Shown here piece after piece: positions 1 to 8,028 of a stretch of 64,000 bases of DNA. Origin of the DNA: Wocania arenilitoris (GTDB lineage Bacteria > Bacteroidota > Bacteroidia > Flavobacteriales > Flavobacteriaceae); assembly GCF_021728535.1 (NCBI RefSeq), contig NZ_JAKKDU010000002.1, positions 66,932 through 130,931 of the forward strand, written 5' to 3'. Below the pieces are notes generated by a model, which was not told the origin of the DNA, did no database searches, and saw only the letters and a list, made by a program, of their open reading frames with translations. The first letter of the stretch is position 1, and every line of letters starts with the position of its first letter. Both the position numbers and the translations under genes were made by a program.

Positions 1-653
1 TTGCTTTGTTTAGGTATAAAAACTGGAGTTATTTCTCTAGAAAGATTGCCGTTTTTTTTTGCTTTATCAGCTTTCTCTTGGCTGCGCTGTGCAAATGCAT
101 CTTGATCTTCTCTACTAATATTAAAATCTGTTGCAATATTTTGAGCTGTTTGAATCATTCCCTCTGTTCCATACATTTTGTTAAGTTTTTCATTAACAAA
201 ACGCCAACCAATTGTTGTATCGTAGGTTTTACTTTCTCTTGAAAAGGCCTGAGTTGATTTTCCTGTAACAAATGGAGCTCTTGACATGCTTTCTACACCA
301 CCTGCTATCATAATTTCTGTTTCACCAGATTTAATAGCTCTAGCAGCTGTACCTATTGCATCCAAACCTGAACCGCATAACCTATTTACCGTTGAGCCAC
401 TAATGGTTTCTGAAAACCCAGCTAATAATAATGCCATTCGAGCGACGTTTCGATTATCTTCTCCTGCTTGATTAGCGCATCCTATAACAATATCATCTAT
501 AGCATTCCAATCCATATCAGGGTTTCTATCCATTAATGCTTTTAAAGGAACAGCACATAAATCATCTGCCCTAACTAAAGATAATGAGCCTCCGTAACGG
601 CCTATTGGTGTTCTAATCGCATCACAAATAAATACTTCCTTCATGTTTTTCAT
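1..653 (-). CDS. pcaF: 3-oxoadipyl-CoA thiolase, partial (C-terminus outside window)
   Basis: Thiolase that cleaves 3-oxoadipyl-CoA with CoA to succinyl-CoA and acetyl-CoA. I translated this frame directly: it opens with ATG at 653 (a second ATG at 644) and runs without a stop to base 1, giving about 217 residues of a family usually near 400. It reads EVFICDAIRTPIGRYGG, GCANQAGEDNRNVARMALL, NRLCGSGLDA (nucleophilic Cys about residue 93) and GGVESMSRAPFV, which match PcaF/PaaJ better than generic AtoB thiolases. It starts 19 bases after the aminotransferase stop and is the last visible gene of the kamA operon. The exact beta-ketoacyl substrate is inferred from family resemblance. Confidence 0.9.
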   Translation of the reverse strand, partial: MKNMKEVFICDAIRTPIGRYGGSLSLVRADDLCAVPLKALMDRNPDMDWNAIDDIVIGCANQAGEDNRNVARMALLLAGFSETISGSTVNRLCGSGLDAIGTAARAIKSGETEIMIAGGVESMSRAPFVTGKSTQAFSRESKTYDTTIGWRFVNEKLNKMYGTEGMIQTAQNIATDFNISREDQDAFAQRSQEKADKAKKNGNLSREITPVFIPKQS

Positions 654-672
654 TACGTAATTGCCTTTTATA

Positions 673-2019
673 TTATCTTAATAGTTTTGGTTTGATTAAT
701 CTAAATCCATTTAATAAAGCTTGCGATAAACGATCAATTTCTTTTTGTTCGAGTGTAGTTGCGAACATGCAAGCACAGGTGTTAATCATTATAATATGTT
801 CTTTTAAAAACATGTAATCTAAAAGTTCTGTTACTATATTTTTAATTTGCTTTGGTTGATAGGCCTCTCTATATAATCTTGGAGCGGTTTCTGTAAAGTG
901 CAATCTAAACATTGAACCATCTCCTGTTATAGAAATTGGTACATCGGCTATTTTAATTGATTCTTTAATTTGATAAATCGCTTTTTTTGTTAATTCATTT
1001 AATCTTAAAATTGCATTTTCATCAAACATCTCCATAGCTATTCTTCCTGCAGTAGTAGAAATTGGATTTGCTGAAAAAGTTCCTGAATGTGGATGCTTTA
1101 ATATGGCTTGCCTAGGGTTTAAAACCTGCATTATTTCTGATTTCCCAGCTAATGCTCCAATAGGAAATCCGCCTCCAATTATTTTTCCCATAGCTGTTAA
1201 ATCTGGTACTACCGAATAATTATCTTGAGCCCCCCCATAATTAACCCGAAATGTCACAACTTCATCGAATGCAAGTATTGCATTATTTTTACGAGTCCAC
1301 TTATAAATAGCTTCAATAAATTGATTACTGGCAGGAAATAACCCAATACGATGCGGAACAGGGTCTATAAGCACACAGGCTATTTTATCAGCATTTTGAT
1401 CTAATATGTTTAAGGTTCGTTCAATATCATTAAATGGAAAAATAACAACATCATCCACCACACCTTGAGGAGTTCCATCTACTAGGGGGACGGTATTTGG
1501 TTTATTAATGTCTCCCCAATTACTTGGGTTAGCTGTTTGACTCATCTCTGCATAATCATAGGTTCCATGATATGCACCTTCTGCTTTAGCTATTTTAGGT
1601 TTACCAGTATATGCTCTTGAAGCTTTTATCATGGTCATTACTGCTTCTGTTCCAGAATTAACAAATCTAATTTTTTCAAACCCAACAGATCTATTAATCA
1701 ACAATTCAGCAAAATCTACTTCAGATTCGGTTCCCATTGTATAGGCTGTTCCTTTTTTTAATTGTTTGGTTACAGCGTTTGTAATATTTGGATGGGCATG
1801 CCCATGAATTAAGGATGCCATATTGTTAGCAAAATCAATACGCTCAACACCTTTAATATCAGTGATATAACTTCCTTTTGCGTGCGACACATAATACGGG
1901 TGAGGCTCTCTAAAAATGGTGTTTCTACTTACCCCTCCAGTAATAACTTTACAAGCACGACTATAAATAGCAGTGTTCTCTTTTCCTGTTTTATTTTTTG
2001 TTAAACTTTTAGATTCCAT
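673..2019 (-). CDS. Class III aminotransferase of the glutamate-1-semialdehyde aminomutase / beta-amino acid aminotransferase type
   Basis: PLP enzyme of 448 residues. NSGTEAVMTM (about 121-130) forms the phosphate-binding region, FDEVVTFR (251-258) carries the ring-nitrogen Asp252, and Lys279 in TAMGKIIGGGFPIGAL is the Schiff-base lysine. Glutamate-1-semialdehyde aminomutase (HemL) is the nearest household name, but the family also holds beta-phenylalanine aminotransferases, which share the same NSGTEA / GK(I/Y)IGGG / HSGTF pattern. HemL would be out of place between CoA-transferase and thiolase genes. I infer that it removes the 3-amino group of the aminomutase product, giving a 3-keto acid for PcaIJ. 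Spacing to the CoA-transferase gene is 25 bases and to pcaF 19 bases. Confidence 0.8.
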   Translation of the reverse strand: MESKSLTKNKTGKENTAIYSRACKVITGGVSRNTIFREPHPYYVSHAKGSYITDIKGVERIDFANNMASLIHGHAHPNITNAVTKQLKKGTAYTMGTESEVDFAELLINRSVGFEKIRFVNSGTEAVMTMIKASRAYTGKPKIAKAEGAYHGTYDYAEMSQTANPSNWGDINKPNTVPLVDGTPQGVVDDVVIFPFNDIERTLNILDQNADKIACVLIDPVPHRIGLFPASNQFIEAIYKWTRKNNAILAFDEVVTFRVNYGGAQDNYSVVPDLTAMGKIIGGGFPIGALAGKSEIMQVLNPRQAILKHPHSGTFSANPISTTAGRIAMEMFDENAILRLNELTKKAIYQIKESIKIADVPISITGDGSMFRLHFTETAPRLYREAYQPKQIKNIVTELLDYMFLKEHIIMINTCACMFATTLEQKEIDRLSQALLNGFRLIKPKLLR

Positions 2020-2044
2020 AATGAAAGTAAAAAAAGTAAATTTT

Positions 2045-2701
2045 CTAGTATTGTTTTAATTTTGGTTCTGTACGTTCTTTAACGTAATCTAAAGTTACAT
2101 TTGGGCCTAATTCTTTAACAAACAACCCATTCTTTGTTACATCAATTATTGCCAAGTCTGTGTAAATTCTTTTTACAACTTGTTTACCTGTAATTGGAAA
2201 TGTACATTTTTTAAGAATTTTTGGTGCTCCATGTTTTGTAACATGTTGAGTAATTACAAAAATTTTTTTTACGCCTGCCACTAAATCCATAGCTCCACCT
2301 ACTGCTGGAATAGCATCTTTTGCACCTGTTGACCAGTTTGCCAAATCACCATTTTTAGAAACTTGCATAGCCCCTAAAACACATATGTCTATATGGCCTC
2401 CTCGAATCATCGCAAAACTATCTGCATGATGAAAATAACTAGCTCCCGGAATAGCTGTAACACATTTTTTACCTGCATTAATTAGTTCTTTGTCTTCATC
2501 TCCCTGATTAGGTGCTTTCCCCATTCCTAACAATCCATTTTCAGTTTGATATATTACTTCTCTCCCTTTTGGGACAAAATCAGCTATCATTTCTGGAATT
2601 CCAATGCCTAGATTTACATAGGATCCATTAGGAATATCAAGGGCAACTTTCTGTGCCATTTCTGCACGATTCCAACCTATTTTTTTACCTGTTGTTACCA
2701 T
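2045..2701 (-). CDS. pcaJ: 3-oxoacid (3-oxoadipate-like) CoA-transferase subunit B
   Basis: Beta subunit of a heterodimeric SCOT-family CoA-transferase, 218 residues, the normal subunit length. The catalytic glutamate is in TENGLLGMG (Glu54). YVNLGIGIP, FHHADSFAMIRGGHIDI, GDLANW and IPAVGGAMDL follow the PcaJ pattern closely. Known role of the family: transfer of CoA from succinyl-CoA to 3-oxoadipate or a related 3-keto acid. It overlaps the pcaI-like gene by 7 bases, as expected for translationally coupled subunits. ScoB/AtoA (acetoacetate) is the alternative; the sequence alone does not settle the substrate. Confidence 0.9.
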   Translation of the reverse strand: MVTTGKKIGWNRAEMAQKVALDIPNGSYVNLGIGIPEMIADFVPKGREVIYQTENGLLGMGKAPNQGDEDKELINAGKKCVTAIPGASYFHHADSFAMIRGGHIDICVLGAMQVSKNGDLANWSTGAKDAIPAVGGAMDLVAGVKKIFVITQHVTKHGAPKILKKCTFPITGKQVVKRIYTDLAIIDVTKNGLFVKELGPNVTLDYVKERTEPKLKQY

Positions 2702-3408
2702 GGGTATTTTTTTTCTTGCTCTACTAAACTAGATTCATGAGCTGGATTATTTACTTCTATTACTCTATTAACAAAAATTCCTGGAGTAATCACTTCTTCT
2801 GGATTTATATTACCAGCATCAACAATGGTCTTTGCTTGAACAATAGTAACGGTTGCAGCTGTGCACATAATAGGTCCAAAATTTCTAGCTGTTGCATGAT
2901 ATGTTAAATTTCCATATCTATCAGCTTTATCACATTTCACAAGAGAAAAGTCAGCTTTTATTCCATACTCTAAAACAAATTTTTGATTGTTGAAGTCTCG
3001 GGATTCCTTACCTTCTGCTAATAAAGTGCTTACTGAAGTAGCTGTGTAAAATGCAGGAATTCCTGCGCCTCCTGCTCTTATTCGTTCTGCTAACGTTCCT
3101 TGAGGAACTAATTCTAATTCAATATTTCCAGCTCGATACAATTCTGGAAAAACCATAGAATTTGCGGTTCTTGGAAATGAACAAATCATTTTTTTTACTT
3201 GCTTGTTTTCAATTAGAGCGGCAAGTCCAACATGACCACTTCCAGTATTATTACTAATCACAGTTAGGTTTTTTGCTCCGTGATCTATTAATGCATGAAT
3301 TAATTCAATAGGGCTACCTGCCTCACCAAACCCACCAACCATAACTGTTGCTCCATCGAATATATCTACTACTGCTTCGGATAATGAACTAGCTTGTTTA
3401 TTAATCAT
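2695..3408 (-). CDS. pcaI: 3-oxoacid (3-oxoadipate-like) CoA-transferase subunit A
   Basis: Alpha subunit partner of the downstream gene, 237 residues. TVMVGGFGEAGSPIELI is the CoA-transferase family 1 signature; SFPRTANSMVF, ELVPQGTLAERIRAGG, TLLAEGKE and RNFGPIM are characteristic of PcaI proteins. Together the pair should activate a 3-keto acid with CoA for cleavage by the pcaF product. No protocatechuate or catechol genes lie in the visible neighbourhood, so the 3-keto acid probably does not come from aromatics here. It starts 19 bases after the ferredoxin stop. Confidence 0.9.
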   Translation of the reverse strand: MINKQASSLSEAVVDIFDGATVMVGGFGEAGSPIELIHALIDHGAKNLTVISNNTGSGHVGLAALIENKQVKKMICSFPRTANSMVFPELYRAGNIELELVPQGTLAERIRAGGAGIPAFYTATSVSTLLAEGKESRDFNNQKFVLEYGIKADFSLVKCDKADRYGNLTYHATARNFGPIMCTAATVTIVQAKTIVDAGNINPEEVITPGIFVNRVIEVNNPAHESSLVEQEKKYPW

Positions 3409-3427
3409 TTTTTGTAATTTATATTAG

Positions 3428-3751
3428 CTATCGCTCCAAATAGTTCAATTTTCCTTCTATGCCGTCCCATTTATCGGCATCAGGTAAAGCTTCCTTAACT
3501 TCTGTTATTTGAGGCCAGATATCTGAGAGTTCAGCATTTATATCTAAAAAATGTTCTTGATCTTCAGGGAGGTCATCTTCAGAATATATAGCACCAATTG
3601 GACATGCAGGAACACACTCTTCACAGTCAATACATTCATCGGGATTAATAACCAAAAAATTAGGTCCTTCGTAAAAACAATTTACGGGGCATACTTCAAC
3701 ACAACTTGTGTGTTTACAATTAATACAATTTTCTCCAACTACAAAAGCCAT
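3428..3751 (-). CDS. fdxA: 7Fe-type ferredoxin ([3Fe-4S][4Fe-4S])
   Basis: Small electron carrier of 107 residues. Cysteines 9, 12, 17, 21 and 25, then 40, 43, 46 and 50, reproduce the arrangement of Azotobacter FdI, where the 3Fe cluster uses the first, third and last positions. The C-terminal extension with [11 protein letters not shown] and [12 protein letters not shown] is also typical of that subgroup. The gene lies directly after the radical-SAM aminomutase gene (69 bases), so I infer that it supplies the electron needed to reductively cleave SAM. It could equally be a general FdxA-type carrier. Confidence 0.9.
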   Translation of the reverse strand: MAFVVGENCINCKHTSCVEVCPVNCFYEGPNFLVINPDECIDCEECVPACPIGAIYSEDDLPEDQEHFLDINAELSDIWPQITEVKEALPDADKWDGIEGKLNYLER

Positions 3752-3820
3752 AATATATATTTATTTAGAATTCTTGATAGTTCACCAAATGGTGGTGTAA
3801 TCTTTAATTTTTACTACCTC

Positions 3821-5242
3821 TTAACTAACACTACTAGTTTCCTTCATAGATTCTGTAAATAATCCAGCTTCATCAATAATCACTCTGTCTTCGTATCCAC
3901 TAAACCATATCGCTTCTGGGTTTCTGCCTACAATAGCCACTTGACCTTTGTTTTTTGCATCAGCAGTTCCACGCAACAATTTAAAAATCACTACACCGTT
4001 TTCGGTACCTGGTATACCTGGTATTGGCTCATTTGTTACTGCTACTACCTCTGTTTTACCTAAGTAATGTGTAATTGACAATCGGGCACTAGCTTCAACA
4101 CCAGACAATCCCTTTTGCGAGTCATTTAATAATTTCCATGCATCTTCAATGGTGAGGTTAAATGCTTTGTGACCAATAATATCGCGTCCACAGAAAAAAT
4201 AATGATTGTTAATTCTATTTCTTTTTAACTCACGTTGCATAATTCTTATATCATTAGGATCTTCATTAATTCCTTTTATAAACGGTGCTTGATTCTCAAT
4301 TATAATAAATTTTCTATCAGCTAATTCTTTAACGGCATGTTTCGTGTTTTCAATCCAAAGTAGTCCGCCTTCTGGATTTTCTATATAATTTCCATTATCA
4401 TCCTTTTGTAAAAACTCATCTGGATGATTAAAATGAACCATAACTCTTAATTGCACTTCAGGGTATGCGGCATGAAAATCATCTACCATGTTAAAAAAAG
4501 TACGATCAAATCGATCTGGATAAAAGGCAAGCTCTTTAGTTCCTAATCTTATACTTTCAATACCTGCATCAGCTAGTGCAGAAAACCATTCTGCCAAGTT
4601 TTTGTTACCAAGAACCATAGCATCTCCACCAGACATTAAAATTTCTCTTAATTTTTCTCTATTTGTTTCAGGGTGCTTTCCTCCGTTTTCTTCAACTAGT
4701 TTATTATGTTCTTGAATATAATTAACTAGTTCTGGGATCTTTGCTAAACCTTTTGAGGCAACTGTGCCATCTTCTCTAAGAATTTCTTTTTTAGCTATTA
4801 GCTCTTCTCTATAGCAAAATCGACAATGCGCCGAACAGGTATTAATCACATATATAAGCCCTAATTCATATTTATGAATTAAACCTTCTATAGGGCTATA
4901 TGACATCTGATTTCCAGGGTCTGGAGCGCCTTCAAGGTCAAATGTTTCTTTAGGACTAGCCTTAACTAACGTTTGTACAGCTTTACTATTTTTTGCTATT
5001 TGATAATAATGATTAGTTATTTTTACTGGCATACGCGCTTCAACGTCTCGGTCCGTGTTTTTCATATCAATTAATACTTGCAATTCTTCTTCCGAGTAGA
5101 AATCTTGCATGTCTTCAGATACCTTTTTATCTATATACTTTTTAAGCCCAGTTATAATTCCACGATCATATTTAGCATTTTCAACTTTGGCTAAAAAGGC
5201 TTGTGCTTTCTCTGTAGGTTGATATTTTCTTTGAGTTGGCAT
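3821..5242 (-). CDS. KamA-family radical SAM 2,3-aminomutase, substrate uncertain
   Basis: Radical-SAM, PLP-dependent aminomutase family protein of 473 residues, longer than clostridial lysine 2,3-aminomutase (416). The [4Fe-4S]-binding CxxxCxxC is Cys136, Cys140 and Cys143 in NTCSAHCRFCYREE. SGGDA (204-208) and HFNHPDE (270-276) are conserved. Lys396 in LGKT aligns with the PLP lysine of KamA. The two aspartates that hold the lysine side-chain amine in KamA do not align cleanly: by eye they fall on Arg353 (with Asp354 next to it) and on Ser389-Thr391. This argues against lysine and is compatible with a dicarboxylic amino acid. It is the first gene of the operon, with a divergent LysR regulator. 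Confidence 0.85.
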   Translation of the reverse strand: MPTQRKYQPTEKAQAFLAKVENAKYDRGIITGLKKYIDKKVSEDMQDFYSEEELQVLIDMKNTDRDVEARMPVKITNHYYQIAKNSKAVQTLVKASPKETFDLEGAPDPGNQMSYSPIEGLIHKYELGLIYVINTCSAHCRFCYREELIAKKEILREDGTVASKGLAKIPELVNYIQEHNKLVEENGGKHPETNREKLREILMSGGDAMVLGNKNLAEWFSALADAGIESIRLGTKELAFYPDRFDRTFFNMVDDFHAAYPEVQLRVMVHFNHPDEFLQKDDNGNYIENPEGGLLWIENTKHAVKELADRKFIIIENQAPFIKGINEDPNDIRIMQRELKRNRINNHYFFCGRDIIGHKAFNLTIEDAWKLLNDSQKGLSGVEASARLSITHYLGKTEVVAVTNEPIPGIPGTENGVVIFKLLRGTADAKNKGQVAIVGRNPEAIWFSGYEDRVIIDEAGLFTESMKETSSVS

Positions 5243-5283
5243 AGTGTTTTGTTTATTTTTTTATTAAAAAATTTTTATTTCAG

Positions 5284-5291
5284 CAAATATA
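5284..5291 (-). promoter_or_regulatory. -7 element of the kamA operon promoter
   Basis: On the minus strand this reads TATATTTG, a full match to the Bacteroidota -7 consensus TAnnTTTG, about 40 bases upstream of the kamA-like start codon. A clear -33 TTG at the usual distance is not evident. The 89-base gap to the divergent LysR gene is a plausible place for a LysR operator, but I could not define one. Confidence 0.5.
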
Positions 5292-5331
5292 GAAGTAAGT
5301 TTGAGTAGCTTTAATTTTTATTTAGTATCAA

Positions 5332-6219
5332 ATGTTAAGTAAAACAAATCAATTAGAAATTCGCCATATTCGTTATTTTTTAATTTTAGCAGACACATTA
5401 CATTTTAGAAAGGCAGCGGAAAAAATATTTATATCGCAATCTGCATTAAGTCAACAAATAAATTTATTAGAAACTATATTAAATGTAAAATTGTTTGAAA
5501 GGACGAATAGAAGAGTGTCATTAAGTGTTGCGGGGGTTCTTTTTTTAGAGGAAGCAAAAGGGATTATGAATTATTTTGATACTTCATTGAAGCGATGGCA
5601 ACAATCACTAGATGGCAATAATGGACAACTAAAAATAAGTTTTGTAGGCTCGGCAATGAAGAATTATTTGCCCCCAATTATAAAACAGTTTACAAACGAT
5701 TTTTCTAATGTTAGATTGTCTTTAGAAGAACTCACTAATTCAGATCAATTAAGAGGTTTAGAGCAAGACAATATCGATATCGGTTTTATGCGATCAAACA
5801 AAGTTTTACCTCATATGAATATTAAACCTGTTTATATTGAGAATTTTTCTTTAGTGCTACCACAAGACCACCCAATAAATGGAAAGAACTTTAATAATAT
5901 AGGTCAATGCGCTAATGAATCTTTTATTTTGTATCCAAACGAAAGTAGCCCAATGTATTTTCAGCAAATCCTTAACTTATGTTCTAAGCATAATTTTAGT
6001 CCAAAAATTTCTCATAGAGCTATACACGGAGGAACAATATTTAAATTAGTGGAGAATGGAATGGGTTTGTCAATTATTCCTAATTCATTAAAAGACGAAA
6101 ATAATTATAAAATACGTTTTATAGAATTAAATAATTCTGAATTAAAAACAGAATTATTTGCTGTTTGGAAAAAAGATTACAAGAACCCCGTATTAAAGTC
6201 CTTTTTAAAGCGTATTTAA
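5332..6219 (+). CDS. LysR-family transcriptional regulator
   Basis: LysR regulator of 295 residues. An N-terminal winged helix-turn-helix (about 10-68) contains RHIRYFLILADTLHFRKAAE and ISQSALSQQI, followed by a periplasmic-binding-protein-like effector domain (about 95-295). It is divergent from the kamA operon with an 89-base shared intergenic region, the usual arrangement for a LysR protein that controls its neighbour and senses a pathway intermediate. Target and ligand are inferred from position only. Confidence 0.9.
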   Translation: MLSKTNQLEIRHIRYFLILADTLHFRKAAEKIFISQSALSQQINLLETILNVKLFERTNRRVSLSVAGVLFLEEAKGIMNYFDTSLKRWQQSLDGNNGQLKISFVGSAMKNYLPPIIKQFTNDFSNVRLSLEELTNSDQLRGLEQDNIDIGFMRSNKVLPHMNIKPVYIENFSLVLPQDHPINGKNFNNIGQCANESFILYPNESSPMYFQQILNLCSKHNFSPKISHRAIHGGTIFKLVENGMGLSIIPNSLKDENNYKIRFIELNNSELKTELFAVWKKDYKNPVLKSFLKRI

Positions 6220-6278
6220 AAAGAATAAATTGGGTATAAGATAATAGTTAAATGTTTTACGGTTAAAATAGTTGTGTT

Positions 6279-7964
6279 ATGAAATTAAAATTAATAATAA
6301 TGTTTTTTTTTATTGGTTCAATAGCTTATTCACAAACTAACATTTGGGACGAAAATCCAAACGATTCACAATTTGAAATGGACAGTCTATTAACTATTTT
6401 GCCTAAATCAATAGGTAAAGACAAAATACCTTTATTAAACAGGGTTTCTGAAATATATTGGTTAATAAATCCAGATAAAACTATTGAATATGCTACAGAA
6501 GCATTACAATTAGCAAAACAATATAATGATAAAAAACAAGAGGGTTTAGCTCTTATTAATCTGTGCCAAGGTTATTTGTTTAACGATTTTTACGATAAGG
6601 CCTTAAGTTATGGCTTAAAATCTCTAGAGATAAGGAAAGATATTGGGAATGATTTTGATTTGGCTTTTACATTACGAACACTAGGGTGGCTATATTATGA
6701 CATAGGTTATTTTGATAAAGCTTTAGAATATCATAAAGAAGTACTTGAAATACATGAAAAAATAAATGATAAACAAAGAATTGCATACAGTTTAAATAGT
6801 ATCGGTTTAATTCATGCTAAAAATGATGACTGTAATTTAGCACTGTCTTTTTTTAGAAAATCATTAGAGTTAAAGAAGTCATTTAATAATAAAGACAGGA
6901 TTTCTGAAACCATGAAAAACATGGCAATTTGTTATCGTAAAATTAATGAGTTAGACTCTGCTAAAGAACTATTGGAGACCTCACTTGAGATGGTAAATGA
7001 AATTAAAGATGAGCAAAATAAGGTTGAAATATTAAACGAACTTGCCTTAGTAAATTTAAAACTATTAAATTTTGATAAAGCCTACCAACTTTTAAATGAG
7101 TCCAGATTAATTATGGAAAGGCTAAAAGATAATATAGAATGGATTGTAGAAAATTATAGAATAAGATCTGATTATTTTTTGGCGTTAGGAAACTATGAAG
7201 AAGCTTATAATAATCATAAAAAATATGATGAACTTAAAAGTAGTATTTTTTCAAATGATAAAAGTCAGAAATTAGCCGAAATGAGAATATTATATGAAGC
7301 AGAACGGAGAGAGTCTGAAATTAAATTATTGGAACAACAACGAAATATAGAAGCTCAAAAAAAGCGAGGTATTTTGATTGCTTCCATTTTATCATCAATA
7401 ATTGCTCTTTTGATTATAGCATCACTTTGGAATAATATTAAAAAGAAGAAAGCTATTTTTAGGCAAAGCGAAAAACTATCAGAAGAGCGCGAAAAAACAC
7501 AGTTGCTTTTAAGAGAAAATCTAGAGCATAAATTAGAATTTAGGATGAAAGAATTAACTAATTTAGCGTTGTTTATCTCGCAAAGATCTTCTTTGTATAA
7601 AGAGCTAACAAGATCTTTTAAAAGTATAGAGTTTAAAGATGTTAATGAGATTAAAAAAAGAGTAGCGTCGTTAATAAAAGAATATACATTTAAACTAGAT
7701 TTAAATGAGGATATCCAAAAGTTTCATGCAAGTGTTGAAACATTGCAAAACGACTTTTTATTCAAACTAAAAGAAAAACATCCTAATCTTACAGAGAAAG
7801 AAGTGCAATTAGCAGTGCAAGTTAAACTTAAACTGAGTTCTAAAGAAATTGCAAATATTAATAATATTTCTGTAAATTCAGTTGAAATAGGAAGACATCG
7901 GTTAAGAAAAAAATTAAAATTAGATAGTAAAGAAAATCTTGTTGCCTTTTTAGAAAACATTTAA
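6279..7964 (+). CDS. Membrane-anchored TPR protein with C-terminal LuxR-like HTH
   Basis: A 561-residue sensor-regulator. A signal peptide (about 1-19, ending IAYSQ) precedes five or more tetratricopeptide repeats (about 75-330; for example FDKALEYHKEVLEIHEKIND), one transmembrane segment (about 363-383, ILIASILSSIIALLIIASLW), a charged coiled coil and a C-terminal helix-turn-helix (about 504-561, LTEKEVQLAVQVKLKLSSKE and VNSVEIGRHRLRKKL). This TPR-TM-HTH layout recurs in Bacteroidota and lacks the kinase or receiver domains of two-component systems. The TPR part should be periplasmic and the HTH cytoplasmic. Signal and targets are unknown. It is 59 bases from the LysR gene on the same strand and convergent with the LacI gene. 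Confidence 0.8.
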   Translation: MKLKLIIMFFFIGSIAYSQTNIWDENPNDSQFEMDSLLTILPKSIGKDKIPLLNRVSEIYWLINPDKTIEYATEALQLAKQYNDKKQEGLALINLCQGYLFNDFYDKALSYGLKSLEIRKDIGNDFDLAFTLRTLGWLYYDIGYFDKALEYHKEVLEIHEKINDKQRIAYSLNSIGLIHAKNDDCNLALSFFRKSLELKKSFNNKDRISETMKNMAICYRKINELDSAKELLETSLEMVNEIKDEQNKVEILNELALVNLKLLNFDKAYQLLNESRLIMERLKDNIEWIVENYRIRSDYFLALGNYEEAYNNHKKYDELKSSIFSNDKSQKLAEMRILYEAERRESEIKLLEQQRNIEAQKKRGILIASILSSIIALLIIASLWNNIKKKKAIFRQSEKLSEEREKTQLLLRENLEHKLEFRMKELTNLALFISQRSSLYKELTRSFKSIEFKDVNEIKKRVASLIKEYTFKLDLNEDIQKFHASVETLQNDFLFKLKEKHPNLTEKEVQLAVQVKLKLSSKEIANINNISVNSVEIGRHRLRKKLKLDSKENLVAFLENI

Positions 7965-8028
7965 AATTATAATCCCGTAACCAATTTAAGTTGAACTGAT
8001 TTAAACTTTTTTAGCTTTATAAAAACAC

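Noticed and set aside
673-2019. hemL for tetrapyrrole synthesis
   Set aside because: Sequence family overlaps, but it sits between CoA-transferase and thiolase genes, and the family contains beta-amino acid aminotransferases that fit the operon better.
1-3408. Fragment of an aromatic (protocatechuate/catechol) degradation cluster
   Set aside because: Only pcaI, pcaJ and pcaF types are present; no ring-cleavage, cycloisomerase or lactonase genes, while an aminomutase, ferredoxin and aminotransferase share the operon.
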